NCBI GenBank assembly: GCA_003219495.1 | Contig: QHOZ01000062.1 | Coordinates: forward strand, 1 to 19,364 | Direction of reading: 5' to 3' | Length of the DNA stretch: 19,364 nucleotides | Origin: Verrucomicrobiota bacterium | GTDB lineage: Bacteria > Verrucomicrobiota > Verrucomicrobiae > Chthoniobacterales > UBA10450 | In this document: positions 1 to 6,655 of the stretch, piece by piece | Layout: every line of letters begins with the position of its first letter | Position numbering within the stretch: position 1 is the stretch's first letter | Translations under genes and position numbers: made by a program | The notes under the pieces: model-generated | Told to the model about the DNA's origin: nothing | The model's database searches: none | What the model saw: only the letters and a program-made list of their open reading frames with translations

Positions 1-153
1 TGGATTCGAGACAAGATCGACATCCAGCCCTTCGCGTTTCAAATGTTGCGTTAGCAATGCCGGCCATGATTCACCGGGTGTCGCGCCTTCGCCGCACGAG
101 TACGAATCGCCGACGACCGCGTAACGAATCTTCTCAGGATTAGTTTGAGCCAT
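1..153 (-). CDS. SGNH/GDSL-family hydrolase, N-terminal part only
   Basis: Reading down from the ATG at 153-151, the frame is open for 51 codons to the window edge, so only the N-terminus is present. Residues 15-18 are G-D-S-Y, followed by S-C-G-E-G. This fits block I of the SGNH/GDSL esterase superfamily, where the Asp-Ser pair supplies the nucleophilic serine (here Ser17). The preceding hydrophobic strand (Y-A-V-V) is also typical. No signal peptide is visible, so a cytoplasmic esterase or lipase-like enzyme is likely; its substrate cannot be told. The catalytic Asp/His block lies outside the window. The broken racemase gene lies upstream on the same strand, 92 bases away. The family call is good; the rest is unknown. 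Confidence 0.7.
   Translation of the reverse strand, partial: MAQTNPEKIRYAVVGDSYSCGEGATPGESWPALLTQHLKREGLDVDLVSNP
13..24 (+). repeat. AAGATCGACATC dispersed 12-mer, copy 1 (exact)
   Basis: Exact copy inside the partial SGNH hydrolase gene, antisense to it; the gene strand reads Asp-Val-Asp-Leu here. Confidence 0.75.
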
Positions 154-170
154 GACTACGGCAAAAGATA

Positions 171-240
171 ACCACGAATAAACACCAATTAGCACGAATT
201 GAGAAAGCCTTCGCGTCCGATTCGTATGCATTCGTGTTAA
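171..240. repeat. Intergenic CACGAAT repeats forming an inverted repeat
   Basis: The gap between the SGNH hydrolase and the racemase holds CACGAAT at 173-179 and 193-199 and its complement ATTCGTG at 230-236. TTAGCACGAAT (189-199) pairs with ATTCGTGTTAA (230-240), giving an 11-bp stem with one G:U pair around a 30-base loop. It could fold in RNA as a terminator or processing signal for the racemase transcript, but there is no T-tract. It may instead be a copy of a dispersed intergenic repeat. The stem is read directly; the function is inference. Confidence 0.55.
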
Positions 241-245
241 GCCGT

Positions 246-919
246 TTACGACAGCATTTCGTTCACCGCAGCGTGACAATGGATCTTGCCGGTGTCGAGC
301 AAAGGGATGCAGTTGTGGCTTTCGTCGCGGAGAATCAGCGCGAGCTCGGTGCCTGCGAGCAGCACGCCATCGATGTCGATCTTCGATTTCATTCTATGCG
401 TGTTTCCGGAAGAAATTTTCCCGGGACGAGCTCGGCGAAATATTTTTCGTGAATGTAGTCCTGGTCTTTCGCTTCAGGAACGACGAGCTCGATTCCTTCG
501 CGCCGAAAGACTCTTTGATAAAAATCTGCCTGCATCGTGTAGCGGGTTCCGAAAAGGGCAAGCCGCTTGAGGTTTCGCACTTTCACGTAATCGCAGCTCG
601 CTTCGACGATGCTGATGAACGGAATCGGCGATTTCGCATTCACTTCGTCGAAGACAATGTGCGGCGTGTTGGCAGCGATGATTCCGAACTCGGCGCCGGC
701 GCGGGGGAGCTTCCCGATTTCCTTCGACAGGAACTCTGTCATGCCGGCGAGATCGTTCGCCTCCAGGAAATTGATCCCCTTTTGCAAATCGATGCTGTTG
801 ACGACGAACTGCGGGTAATGACCGTCCGGCTTTCGCTCGCGATACATCGCGATGATGTTTTTATAATAGTCTATTGTGCTCTCCGGCCCGACCCCGCCGA
901 TCATCCCCAGCGTTTTCAT
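246..919 (-). pseudogene. Aspartate/glutamate racemase-like gene, frameshifted with a short internal loss
   Basis: The ATG at 919 is preceded by AAAGG. The first frame encodes 176 residues and opens with M-K-T-L-G-M-I-G-G-V-G-P-E-S-T, the N-terminal signature of the Asp/Glu racemase superfamily. It stops at 391-389. The second frame starts at an overlapping ATG (392-390) and runs to 246, giving 48 residues with the family's C-terminal block D-G-V-L-L-A-G-T-E-L and then L-L-D-T-G-K-I-H. Relative to remembered relatives, roughly 8 residues are missing between P-E-T-R and I-D-G-V-L-L, which fits a loss of about 25 bp. Both catalytic cysteine positions are also changed: the first block reads A-A-N-T-P-H (Ala83 for Cys) and the second A-G-T-E (Gly for Cys). 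Racemase activity by the two-cysteine mechanism is therefore unlikely even if the frame were restored. The ATGA overlap could allow two polypeptides, but a broken gene or assembly error is simpler. Confidence 0.8.
372..383 (-). repeat. AAGATCGACATC dispersed 12-mer, copy 2 (exact)
   Basis: Exact copy in the second-frame C-terminal part of the racemase gene, in the sense direction and read as Lys-Ile-Asp-Ile. It lies about 9 bases from the presumed deletion/frameshift junction. Confidence 0.75.
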
Positions 920-957
920 GGTTTGCCTTTAAGCTTTCTCATTGAAGAGCATTTACT

Positions 958-969
958 AAGATCGACATC
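958..969 (+). repeat. AAGATCGACATC dispersed 12-mer, copy 3 (exact), abutting a GTG start
   Basis: Exact copy in the 50-base divergent gap between the racemase gene and the DUF885 gene. Its last base is directly followed by the GTG start codon at 970. This copy is non-coding, which argues that the motif is kept at DNA level and not as a peptide. It occupies the place where a ribosome binding site would be expected. Confidence 0.8.
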
Positions 970-2745
970 GTGAAAGCGAAAACAATTTTCCTAAGCGCAA
1001 TTGTCATCGGAATGGCGGCAGTGACGAACGCGCAGCGGTCTCCGAGTAATCAGCCAGATGTTTCGAACAAAACGTTACTGACGAGCGCGAACCAGGACCA
1101 CGTCATGGGCGCGGCCGCGTTGCACAAGCTGGCGGACGATTATTACAACTGGCGCAACCTGACCAACCCGGTCGGCAGCAGCGAGAGCGGTCTTCACACC
1201 TGGGACGACAAGCTCGGCGATTATTCGCCGGCGAAGATCAACGAGCGGGCCAAGCACGTGCGCGAACTGCTCGATAAAGTAAGCGCGTTCAAGACCGAAG
1301 GCTGGTCGAAAGACGACAAGATCGATGCGCTCCTTTTCCGGTCGCAGCTCGAGAACGTCGATTTTGGAAATCGCGTTTTAAAATTCGAATTCACGAACCC
1401 GCAGACTTATACGGGCGAATGTTCGAGCGCGATTTTCTCACTCCTCAAAAAAGAATACGACACACCGCGGAAACGCGCGCTCGCCGCGACGGCGCGACTC
1501 AAAGCGATGCCCGCCCTTCTCAAGCAAGGCCTCGCGAATTTGCAGAACCCGGTAAAACTTTACGCAAAGCTGGCGGTCGATTCCGCGCGCTCGATTGATC
1601 CGCTATTCACAGACAGCTTGATGGCGCTCGATGTCGATCTCGCGCCGAACGAACACGAGGAACTCGTCAAAGCGCGCGATGCCGCCATCGCCGCGATGCA
1701 CAGTTTCGCGGACGAGCTCGAGAAGCGCATGCCGAAGATGGTGGACTTCGCGCCCATGGGCGAAGCGAACTACAATTATTATCTCAAACACGTTCTGCTG
1801 TTGCCGCTGGACGCGCGCGAAGTGGAAATGATCGGCCGCGTGGAAAATGCGCGTTACCGCGCGCTCGAAGGTTTGCTCTCCGATCCGAAGCTCGCCGATC
1901 CCGATCCGAAACGCGCCGCGAATATTCCGCCCGACCAGGAATCATTTCTGAAAGCGTATGAAAGTCGCGAGACGGAGATGATCAACTTCATCAAGGAACA
2001 TCAAATCGTCACGATCCCGGATTATCTCGGGCCGTTTCAGATCAAACAATTGCCGGAAGCGTTCAAACCAACGAGTCCTGGAGGTTTCATGAATCCGCCC
2101 GGCGTTTATGATAAAGATCCCGGCGGTTTCTTTTTCATTCCAACTTACAATCCGGAGTCGAAGAATTTTTACATTCGCGCGGCGATCGAAGATCCGCGCC
2201 CGATTTTAGGCCACGAAGGAATTCCCGGGCACTTCATGCAATTGTCGATCGCGAACCATCTGACCGACGCGATTCGCCGGCAGCACGGTGACGGCGTTTT
2301 CGTTGAAGGCTGGGCATTGTATGGCGAAGAAATGTTGAGCCGCGAAGGCCTTTATCCACAGAACTCGGCGGGGTACGGGCAGGTCTTGCGCGCCGCGCGC
2401 TATCGCGGAGCGCGCATCGGCGTTGATGTGAATCTGCACACCGGCAAATGGACGTTCGAGCAAGCGGTAAATTATTTTAAAGAAGCTGGCGGTCTCGATC
2501 CGGAGGCAGCGGACGGCGAAGCTGCGGGCTCGGCTTCAAGTCCGCATCAAAAAATCAGTTATATTGTCGGCAAATGGCAGATCATGAATTTGCTCGGCCG
2601 CTACAAGGACAAGCAGGGCGACAATTTCAAAATCGGACAATTCCATGACGACTTGATCAAGAACGGAAGTTTGCCGGTGTCGATCCTTGAATGGATTTTG
2701 TTAGACGACGACACGTCGATTAAAAAAGCGATGACGGAAAAGTAG
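970..2745 (+). CDS. Secreted DUF885-family metallopeptidase-like protein
   Basis: 591 residues, near the usual length of DUF885 proteins. The GTG start is chosen because it begins a clean Sec signal peptide: M-K-A-K-T-I-F, then a hydrophobic core, then V-T-N-A-Q with likely cleavage after Ala21. The family's metal-binding signature H-E-G-I-P-G-H lies at residues 415-421, and the downstream E-G-W-A-L-Y-G-E-E-M begins at 446. Both fit the HExxxGH plus distal Glu pattern of these zinc peptidase-like proteins. A periplasmic or secreted peptidase acting on small peptides is the likely role, but no substrate can be named. The small lipoprotein follows 30 bases downstream on the same strand and may share its transcript. 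No Shine-Dalgarno sequence is visible; a copy of the 12-mer sits there instead. The frame is intact and family blocks appear in order. Confidence 0.88.
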   Translation: MKAKTIFLSAIVIGMAAVTNAQRSPSNQPDVSNKTLLTSANQDHVMGAAALHKLADDYYNWRNLTNPVGSSESGLHTWDDKLGDYSPAKINERAKHVRELLDKVSAFKTEGWSKDDKIDALLFRSQLENVDFGNRVLKFEFTNPQTYTGECSSAIFSLLKKEYDTPRKRALAATARLKAMPALLKQGLANLQNPVKLYAKLAVDSARSIDPLFTDSLMALDVDLAPNEHEELVKARDAAIAAMHSFADELEKRMPKMVDFAPMGEANYNYYLKHVLLLPLDAREVEMIGRVENARYRALEGLLSDPKLADPDPKRAANIPPDQESFLKAYESRETEMINFIKEHQIVTIPDYLGPFQIKQLPEAFKPTSPGGFMNPPGVYDKDPGGFFFIPTYNPESKNFYIRAAIEDPRPILGHEGIPGHFMQLSIANHLTDAIRRQHGDGVFVEGWALYGEEMLSREGLYPQNSAGYGQVLRAARYRGARIGVDVNLHTGKWTFEQAVNYFKEAGGLDPEAADGEAAGSASSPHQKISYIVGKWQIMNLLGRYKDKQGDNFKIGQFHDDLIKNGSLPVSILEWILLDDDTSIKKAMTEK

Positions 2746-2758
2746 GAAGCAGGAATTC

Positions 2759-2828
2759 GAAAGTAGAAAACAATTATGCCGAGAATTTTTCAGCTCTTTC
2801 TACTTTCCACTTTAGCCTTTCTACTTTC
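2759..2828 (+). repeat. TTTCTACTTTC repeats, two direct and one inverted
   Basis: GAAAGTAGAAA (2759-2769) lies just before the lipoprotein start, and its complement TTTCTACTTTC occurs at 2797-2807 and 2818-2828. The two direct copies, 21 bases apart, encode most of the hydrophobic core of the lipoprotein signal peptide. The inverted copy could pair with either one over 11 bp and would enclose the start codon at 2776. Confidence 0.7.
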
Positions 2829-3189
2829 TGCCTGCGCCGGCAGTCCGCATCCGCAACTAGTCACGCCGAGTGAGGGTCCGGCGGGGACGCCGCGCTATCT
2901 CGAGCTTTATCGCGAGAAGCAGATCGCGACGCTGCACTTTCCAGCCGGTGTTTATACATTAAACGCGGTCGATAAGATCGGTTACTACTACCGCGCGCCG
3001 GCAAAAATCGGCGAACGTTTCGGCTCGGGATCGATCGGCCTCAACGGCGGTATTTTCGTAAGCAAGCGCGATCCAAATAAACTGCGCGGTTATGTTTGGC
3101 GCGCGGGCGCGATCACGCACATTGGAAATCTTTCGCACGTAAAACATCGTCTCTACGACCAGGACATTCCGGCTGAATCGCCCTACTGA
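2776..3189 (+). CDS. Small lipoprotein of unknown function
   Basis: 137 residues. The N-terminus is a lipoprotein signal peptide: M-P-R-I-F, a hydrophobic run, then the lipobox L-L-S-A-C, so Cys20 would be lipidated and the protein anchored in the periplasm or outer membrane. The mature part is rich in Tyr, Gly and basic residues and has no further membrane segment. I recognise no domain; the pattern Y-R-A-P-A-K-I-G-E-R-F-G-S-G-S-I-G-L-N-G-G-I may form beta strands. It follows the DUF885 gene at 30 bases and may be co-transcribed. The start codon sits between complementary 11-base repeats that could hinder ribosome access. The gene is well supported; its function is unknown. Confidence 0.7.
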   Translation: MPRIFQLFLLSTLAFLLSACAGSPHPQLVTPSEGPAGTPRYLELYREKQIATLHFPAGVYTLNAVDKIGYYYRAPAKIGERFGSGSIGLNGGIFVSKRDPNKLRGYVWRAGAITHIGNLSHVKHRLYDQDIPAESPY

Positions 3190-3249
3190 TCGTTGATCTG
3201 AAGCGGCTGACCGGCGAGATCGGCCTGCTTCCTGCTCAAAGGGCGGGCA

Positions 3250-3528
3250 ATGAGCACGGACAATGGCAAAAAAGCGCTGTTTCAGGAAGAAGTGGCAAAG
3301 GCGGAAGTCATTGCGGGGTTGCGGAATGCGCTCGACGTGACCTATCGCCGTGTCGTCGAAGCCGCCCGCGCTGACTGGGAGCGTTTGATCGGCAGCGATC
3401 CGGCAGATGCGTGCGTGACGGTCCGTGTTTCAGGCGATCAGCCTGCGGCAATTCGCGGCTCCGGTTTCTTGAAATCGCGGAGACCGGTTTCGAAAGCGAA
3501 CGGTTCGGTCCCCGGTTTCGCGCACTAG
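3250..3528 (+). CDS. Hypothetical 92-residue protein, doubtful
   Basis: The ATG at 3250 follows a purine-rich AAAGGGCGGG, a plausible ribosome binding site. The first 55 residues look like a charged alpha-helical protein (K-K-A-L-F-Q-E-E-V-A-K-A-E and R-R-V-V-E-A-A-R-A-D-W-E-R). The last 25 are basic and low in structure, as if read in a wrong frame. It occupies the otherwise empty stretch 3190-3530 between the lipoprotein and the convergent 3531-4037 gene, so it overlaps no better candidate. I recognise no family. It may be a small real protein or a gene with a damaged 3' end. Confidence 0.4.
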   Translation: MSTDNGKKALFQEEVAKAEVIAGLRNALDVTYRRVVEAARADWERLIGSDPADACVTVRVSGDQPAAIRGSGFLKSRRPVSKANGSVPGFAH

Positions 3529-3530
3529 TT

Positions 3531-4037
3531 CTATTCGTCCGTTTTTTCGTCGAGCAGTTTGCCGACGGTGAAACGTTTCGCGGGTTGCTCGAGGTCGCGC
3601 ACAAATTTCTGAAAGCGCGCGGAGAAAAGATCGCTGCGAAGCTGCCAATAATGCGCCATTCCCGGCGACGCGATATAATGACGCAGCAATTCGCGCCAGC
3701 CGGCCCAAAGTTCGAGATCGAGTAATCCATACGCGTAGTGCGTGTGGATTGTCTCGAATGCTTTTAGAAATTGGTAAGCCGCGTGAAAGAAGCGCGATTG
3801 ATGTTCCGGCGAAAGCGCGTTGAAATTTTCGAGGCCAATCTGCCAGATGCGCGCCAGCTCCGCATTTTCCATGTAAGGCTTGGTCACTTCGCGGAGCGCG
3901 GTCGCGGCGGAAGCTTGCGCGGCAATTTTCGCCACCCGCGTGCTGCGATGCACCTGAACGGCGAGATACCACAGTGATGCAACCACGCCGAATGCGCCAA
4001 TCGCCTGCGCAATCGCGTTGATCGCTTCCCAGTTCAT
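3531..4037 (-). CDS. Small N-terminally membrane-anchored protein of unknown function
   Basis: 168 residues. The start M-N-W-E-A-I-N-A-I-A-Q-A-I-G-A begins a single hydrophobic helix (about residues 5-27) ending in Y-L-A-V-Q-V-H-R-S-T. The rest is a soluble helical domain rich in Trp, Tyr and Phe. This layout resembles widespread uncharacterised bacterial proteins of about 170 residues that begin 'MdWeaiGAigElvGAiaVvitLiYLAvQi'; none has a function known to me. The ATG overlaps the stop of the upstream oxidoreductase gene (ATGA at 4037-4034), so it is probably translated by coupling and is the last gene of a three-gene operon. The TGA-side end faces the 3250-3528 ORF. Confidence 0.75.
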   Translation of the reverse strand: MNWEAINAIAQAIGAFGVVASLWYLAVQVHRSTRVAKIAAQASAATALREVTKPYMENAELARIWQIGLENFNALSPEHQSRFFHAAYQFLKAFETIHTHYAYGLLDLELWAGWRELLRHYIASPGMAHYWQLRSDLFSARFQKFVRDLEQPAKRFTVGKLLDEKTDE

Positions 4038-5044
4038 TTCGGTTCGTCCGCGACCTTGAGCACAATTTTTCCCCGCGTATGGCCAGTCGCCGCTTGTTCC
4101 TGCGCTTTGATCGCGTCGGCCAGCGGAAACGTTTGCGAAACGACCACTTTGATTTTCTTCGCGTCGATTAGTTTTCCGATCTCGCCCAACTCATCGGCGT
4201 TTGACCTCACGTCAATCGATTCGCCGTGAATCCCATGTTTATCCAGCTCGGCCTGATCTAATCGCGCGACGAGCGTGGCAATGAATCCACCTTTTTTCAC
4301 CACGTCGTACGAGCGCTGCAATGTGTCCTTGCCAACTGAATCCAGGACAACATCGACATCTTTCGAGACGTCTTCGAATTTTTGTTTCGTGTAATCAATC
4401 GCGACATCGGCGCCGAGTTCCTTCAAAAAATCCTGGTTCGCGGTTGACGCAGTCGCGAAAACTTTTGCCCCGCGCGCTTTCGCAATCTGAATCGCGAACG
4501 TTCCGACGCCTCCGGAACCGCCGTGAATCAGCACACTTTGACCTGCACTCAATTTCGCCGAGTCGATCAGCGCCTGCCACGCAGTTAAAGCAACGATCGG
4601 GACGGCCGCCGCCTCGACATATGAAATCGATTGCGGCTTAATCGCGGCTTCGTTCTCGCTAGCGAGCGCGTACTCCGCGTAGCCCCCGTTATTTTTTAGG
4701 CTGAGGTAAGCGTAGATCGGATCGCCCTTCTTGAGCTTCGTGATTTTATTTCCGGTCGCCTCAACGATTCCCGAGATGTCGCCCCCGAGAATCATCGGCG
4801 CGGCGAGCTTCTTATCTTTCGAAAACATTCCGTCGCGAATCATTCCATCGACCGGGTTCACACCGGCCGCGATGACTTTAACCAGGATTTGGTCCTCCTT
4901 CGGCTGCGGGCGTGGCGCCTCTTCGTATTTCAAAACTTCCGGCCCGCCGTATTCATGAGCGACGATCGCCTTCATCATCGCCGAAGCTGCGAATGCCGCC
5001 GCAGCAATCAGACTAGCCGTAACGAACGCGATTGTTGTTTTCAT
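4034..5044 (-). CDS. Zinc-free MDR oxidoreductase (quinone oxidoreductase-like) with signal peptide, copy 2
   Basis: 336 residues of the medium-chain dehydrogenase/reductase superfamily, closest in pattern to NADPH:quinone reductases and zeta-crystallin-like enzymes. The GroES-like half begins M-M-K-A-I-V-A-H-E-Y-G-G-P-E-V-L at residue 23, and the NADP-binding Rossmann motif H-G-G-S-G-G-V-G is at 174-181. The Cys cluster of zinc-binding alcohol dehydrogenases is absent. Ahead of the usual start is a 22-residue extension with the features of a Sec signal peptide (M-K-T-T-I-A-F, Ala-rich core, A-A-S-A). This is odd for a nucleotide-dependent enzyme. The ATG at 5044 overlaps the stop of the first copy (ATGA), and its own stop overlaps the next start. 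It is clearly a tandem paralogue of 5041-6066. Substrate unknown. Confidence 0.88.
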   Translation of the reverse strand: MKTTIAFVTASLIAAAAFAASAMMKAIVAHEYGGPEVLKYEEAPRPQPKEDQILVKVIAAGVNPVDGMIRDGMFSKDKKLAAPMILGGDISGIVEATGNKITKLKKGDPIYAYLSLKNNGGYAEYALASENEAAIKPQSISYVEAAAVPIVALTAWQALIDSAKLSAGQSVLIHGGSGGVGTFAIQIAKARGAKVFATASTANQDFLKELGADVAIDYTKQKFEDVSKDVDVVLDSVGKDTLQRSYDVVKKGGFIATLVARLDQAELDKHGIHGESIDVRSNADELGEIGKLIDAKKIKVVVSQTFPLADAIKAQEQAATGHTRGKIVLKVADEPK

Positions 5045-6066
5045 TTCTTTTCGTCGGCGATTTTCAAAACAATTTTGCCGACCGTGTGGCGCGTCTCGAT
5101 TTGCTGGTGCGCTTTGCTCGCGTCCGCCAACGGGAATGTTTGCGATACGATCGGTTTCATCTTTCCGGCCTCGATTAATTTGGTGAGCTCTTGGAGAGCG
5201 TTAGAATCCGGGTGCGCGCCCATTCGCGAGCAGCTCAAGCCACGCTTCGCGCATTCGCTTTGATCCGGCTCATCCGTGATCGAAACGATAATCCCACCCT
5301 TCTTCACGACGCCGTACGACCGCGCCAGTGCATCGGCGCGAGCGCAGTTCAAAACAAGATCGACATCCTTCACGACGTCTTCGAATTTCGTTTTGGTGTA
5401 ATCGATCGCTTGATCAACCCCGAGCTGCTTCAAGGTCGGCTGATGCTCCGCCGATGCAGTCGCGATCACTTTTGCGCCGCGCGCTTTCGCAATTGCGATC
5501 GCAAAACTACCGACGCCGCCCGAGCCGCCGTGAATCAGCACCGTCTGGCCTTGGGCGATCTTGCCGCTGTCGATCAACGCCTGCCATGCAGTCGTGCCGG
5601 CGAGCGGAACCGCGGCCGCTTCTTCAAAGCTAATGTTCTTCGGCTTAAGCGCGGTTTCAGATTCCGTCGCGATCGCGTACTCGGCGTACGCGCCGCCGCG
5701 AGTCACCGACAAGTAACAATAAACCGCGTCGCCAGGCTTGAATTTCTTCGCATTCGCGCCGGTCTTCTCGACAACGCCGGCGATATCGGAACCGATGATC
5801 TTCGGCCCGTTACTCTTGCCGAATCTTCCCTGACGCACATAACTGTCGACCGGATTCACGGCCGCGGCCATTACGCGAACAAGAATTTGGTCCTCGGCCG
5901 GCTCCGGTCGCGGCGCGTCTTGATATTTCAAAACTTCGGGGCCGCCGTATTGATTCACGACAACGGCCTTCATCATCGGCGATGCCGGATTTGTTTGTGC
6001 AAAAGCGAAGTGGATCGCGCAATCAGCGGCGATCAGCGCCGTTCCGAGAAAAAGTTTCTTGTTCAT
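5041..6066 (-). CDS. Zinc-free MDR oxidoreductase (quinone oxidoreductase-like) with signal peptide, copy 1
   Basis: 341 residues from the ATG at 6066. A longer reading from 6132 adds 22 polar residues ahead of a perfect signal peptide, so the shorter start is preferred. Residues 1-24 (M-N-K-K-L-F-L, hydrophobic core, A-F-A-Q) look like a Sec signal with cleavage after Ala23. The catalytic fold begins at M-M-K-A-V-V-V (residue 31), and the Rossmann motif H-G-G-S-G-G-V-G lies at 179-186. Like its neighbour it lacks zinc-binding cysteines and ends V-G-K-I-V-L-K-I-A-D-E. It is the first gene of a three-gene overlapping operon read from the 77-base divergent gap. A near-match of the 12-mer touches its start codon. 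The family is secure; substrate and cell location are unclear. Confidence 0.88.
   Translation of the reverse strand: MNKKLFLGTALIAADCAIHFAFAQTNPASPMMKAVVVNQYGGPEVLKYQDAPRPEPAEDQILVRVMAAAVNPVDSYVRQGRFGKSNGPKIIGSDIAGVVEKTGANAKKFKPGDAVYCYLSVTRGGAYAEYAIATESETALKPKNISFEEAAAVPLAGTTAWQALIDSGKIAQGQTVLIHGGSGGVGSFAIAIAKARGAKVIATASAEHQPTLKQLGVDQAIDYTKTKFEDVVKDVDLVLNCARADALARSYGVVKKGGIIVSITDEPDQSECAKRGLSCSRMGAHPDSNALQELTKLIEAGKMKPIVSQTFPLADASKAHQQIETRHTVGKIVLKIADEKK
5356..5367 (+). repeat. AAGATCGACATC dispersed 12-mer, copy 4 (exact)
   Basis: Exact copy inside the first MDR gene, antisense to it (gene reads Asp-Val-Asp-Leu). The paralogous place in the second MDR gene, 4349-4360, carries AACATCGACATC with one mismatch. 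Confidence 0.75.
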
Positions 6067-6143
6067 AAGATCGACAGTTCTAAACCACTGAGACTGAAAT
6101 AAATCCTGTTCAATCTGTCGAGAACTCTTCAAGCTCCCGCGCC
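6067..6143. promoter_or_regulatory. Divergent gap with a 7-bp inverted repeat
   Basis: This 77-base gap separates the MDR operon (left) from the small secreted protein (right), so both promoters should lie here. TCGACAG (6071-6077) and CTGTCGA (6115-6121) form an inverted repeat 37 bases apart and could bind a dimeric regulator. I see no convincing -35/-10 pair. The promoter role is inferred from gene orientation alone. Confidence 0.35.
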
Positions 6144-6644
6144 ATGAAAAAATGTATCGTTTCCATTGTTGCGCTCAGCTGCACTGTTGCCGGATTGTGC
6201 TTTGGCCAAAGCTCGCCGGCGACTGCCACCGCCACTGCGACCACGACAACAACTGCCAAGACTTCGGGCGCGAGCGGTGCGCCTTACAATGAAGGTTCTG
6301 TTTGGGCGGTCACGCTAATTAAAACCAAGGCCGGACTCGAGGATGAGTATCTCAAGCAGATCACCGGCACGGTGAAACCGGTCTATGACGAAGCGAAAAA
6401 ACAAAAAATCATCCTGAGCTACAAGATTCTAGACGGACAATCGTCCGATCCGCACGACTTCAACATTATGATCCTGGTTGAATATCCGAACTGGGCGGCG
6501 TTCGACGGCCTGCGCGACAAAATGGATCCGGTAATGACGAAAGTGATGGGCTCGGACGAGCAACGCAAAGACATGGCGGTGAAGCGGCTCGACGTGCGCG
6601 AAATTCTCGGCACAAAAACAATGCGCGAGATCACGCTCAAGTAG
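6144..6644 (+). CDS. Small secreted protein, possible alpha/beta-barrel fold
   Basis: 166 residues. Residues 1-22 form a Sec signal peptide (M-K-K-C-I-V-S-I-V-A-L, ending L-C-F-G-Q). A Thr/Ala-rich linker at about 24-45 (repeats of A-T then a run of T) links it to a domain of about 115 residues. The strands W-A-V-T-L-I-K-T-K-A-G-L-E-D-E-Y and H-D-F-N-I-M-I-L-V-E-Y-P-N-W-A-A-F resemble the ferredoxin-like dimeric alpha/beta-barrel (ABM or NIPSNAP-type) fold, a weak resemblance by eye. It diverges from the MDR operon and converges on the dehydratase gene. No Shine-Dalgarno is visible. Real gene; function unknown. Confidence 0.72.
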   Translation: MKKCIVSIVALSCTVAGLCFGQSSPATATATATTTTTAKTSGASGAPYNEGSVWAVTLIKTKAGLEDEYLKQITGTVKPVYDEAKKQKIILSYKILDGQSSDPHDFNIMILVEYPNWAAFDGLRDKMDPVMTKVMGSDEQRKDMAVKRLDVREILGTKTMREITLK

Positions 6645-6655
6645 CGTTTTAACTC

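Noticed and set aside
5191..6102. A 303-codon open frame antisense to the first MDR gene; also long antisense frames at 9693-10544 and 3430-4065.
   Set aside because: They are Arg/His-rich with no family pattern, and lie wholly or mostly across genes with clear families. They are shadows caused by codon bias.
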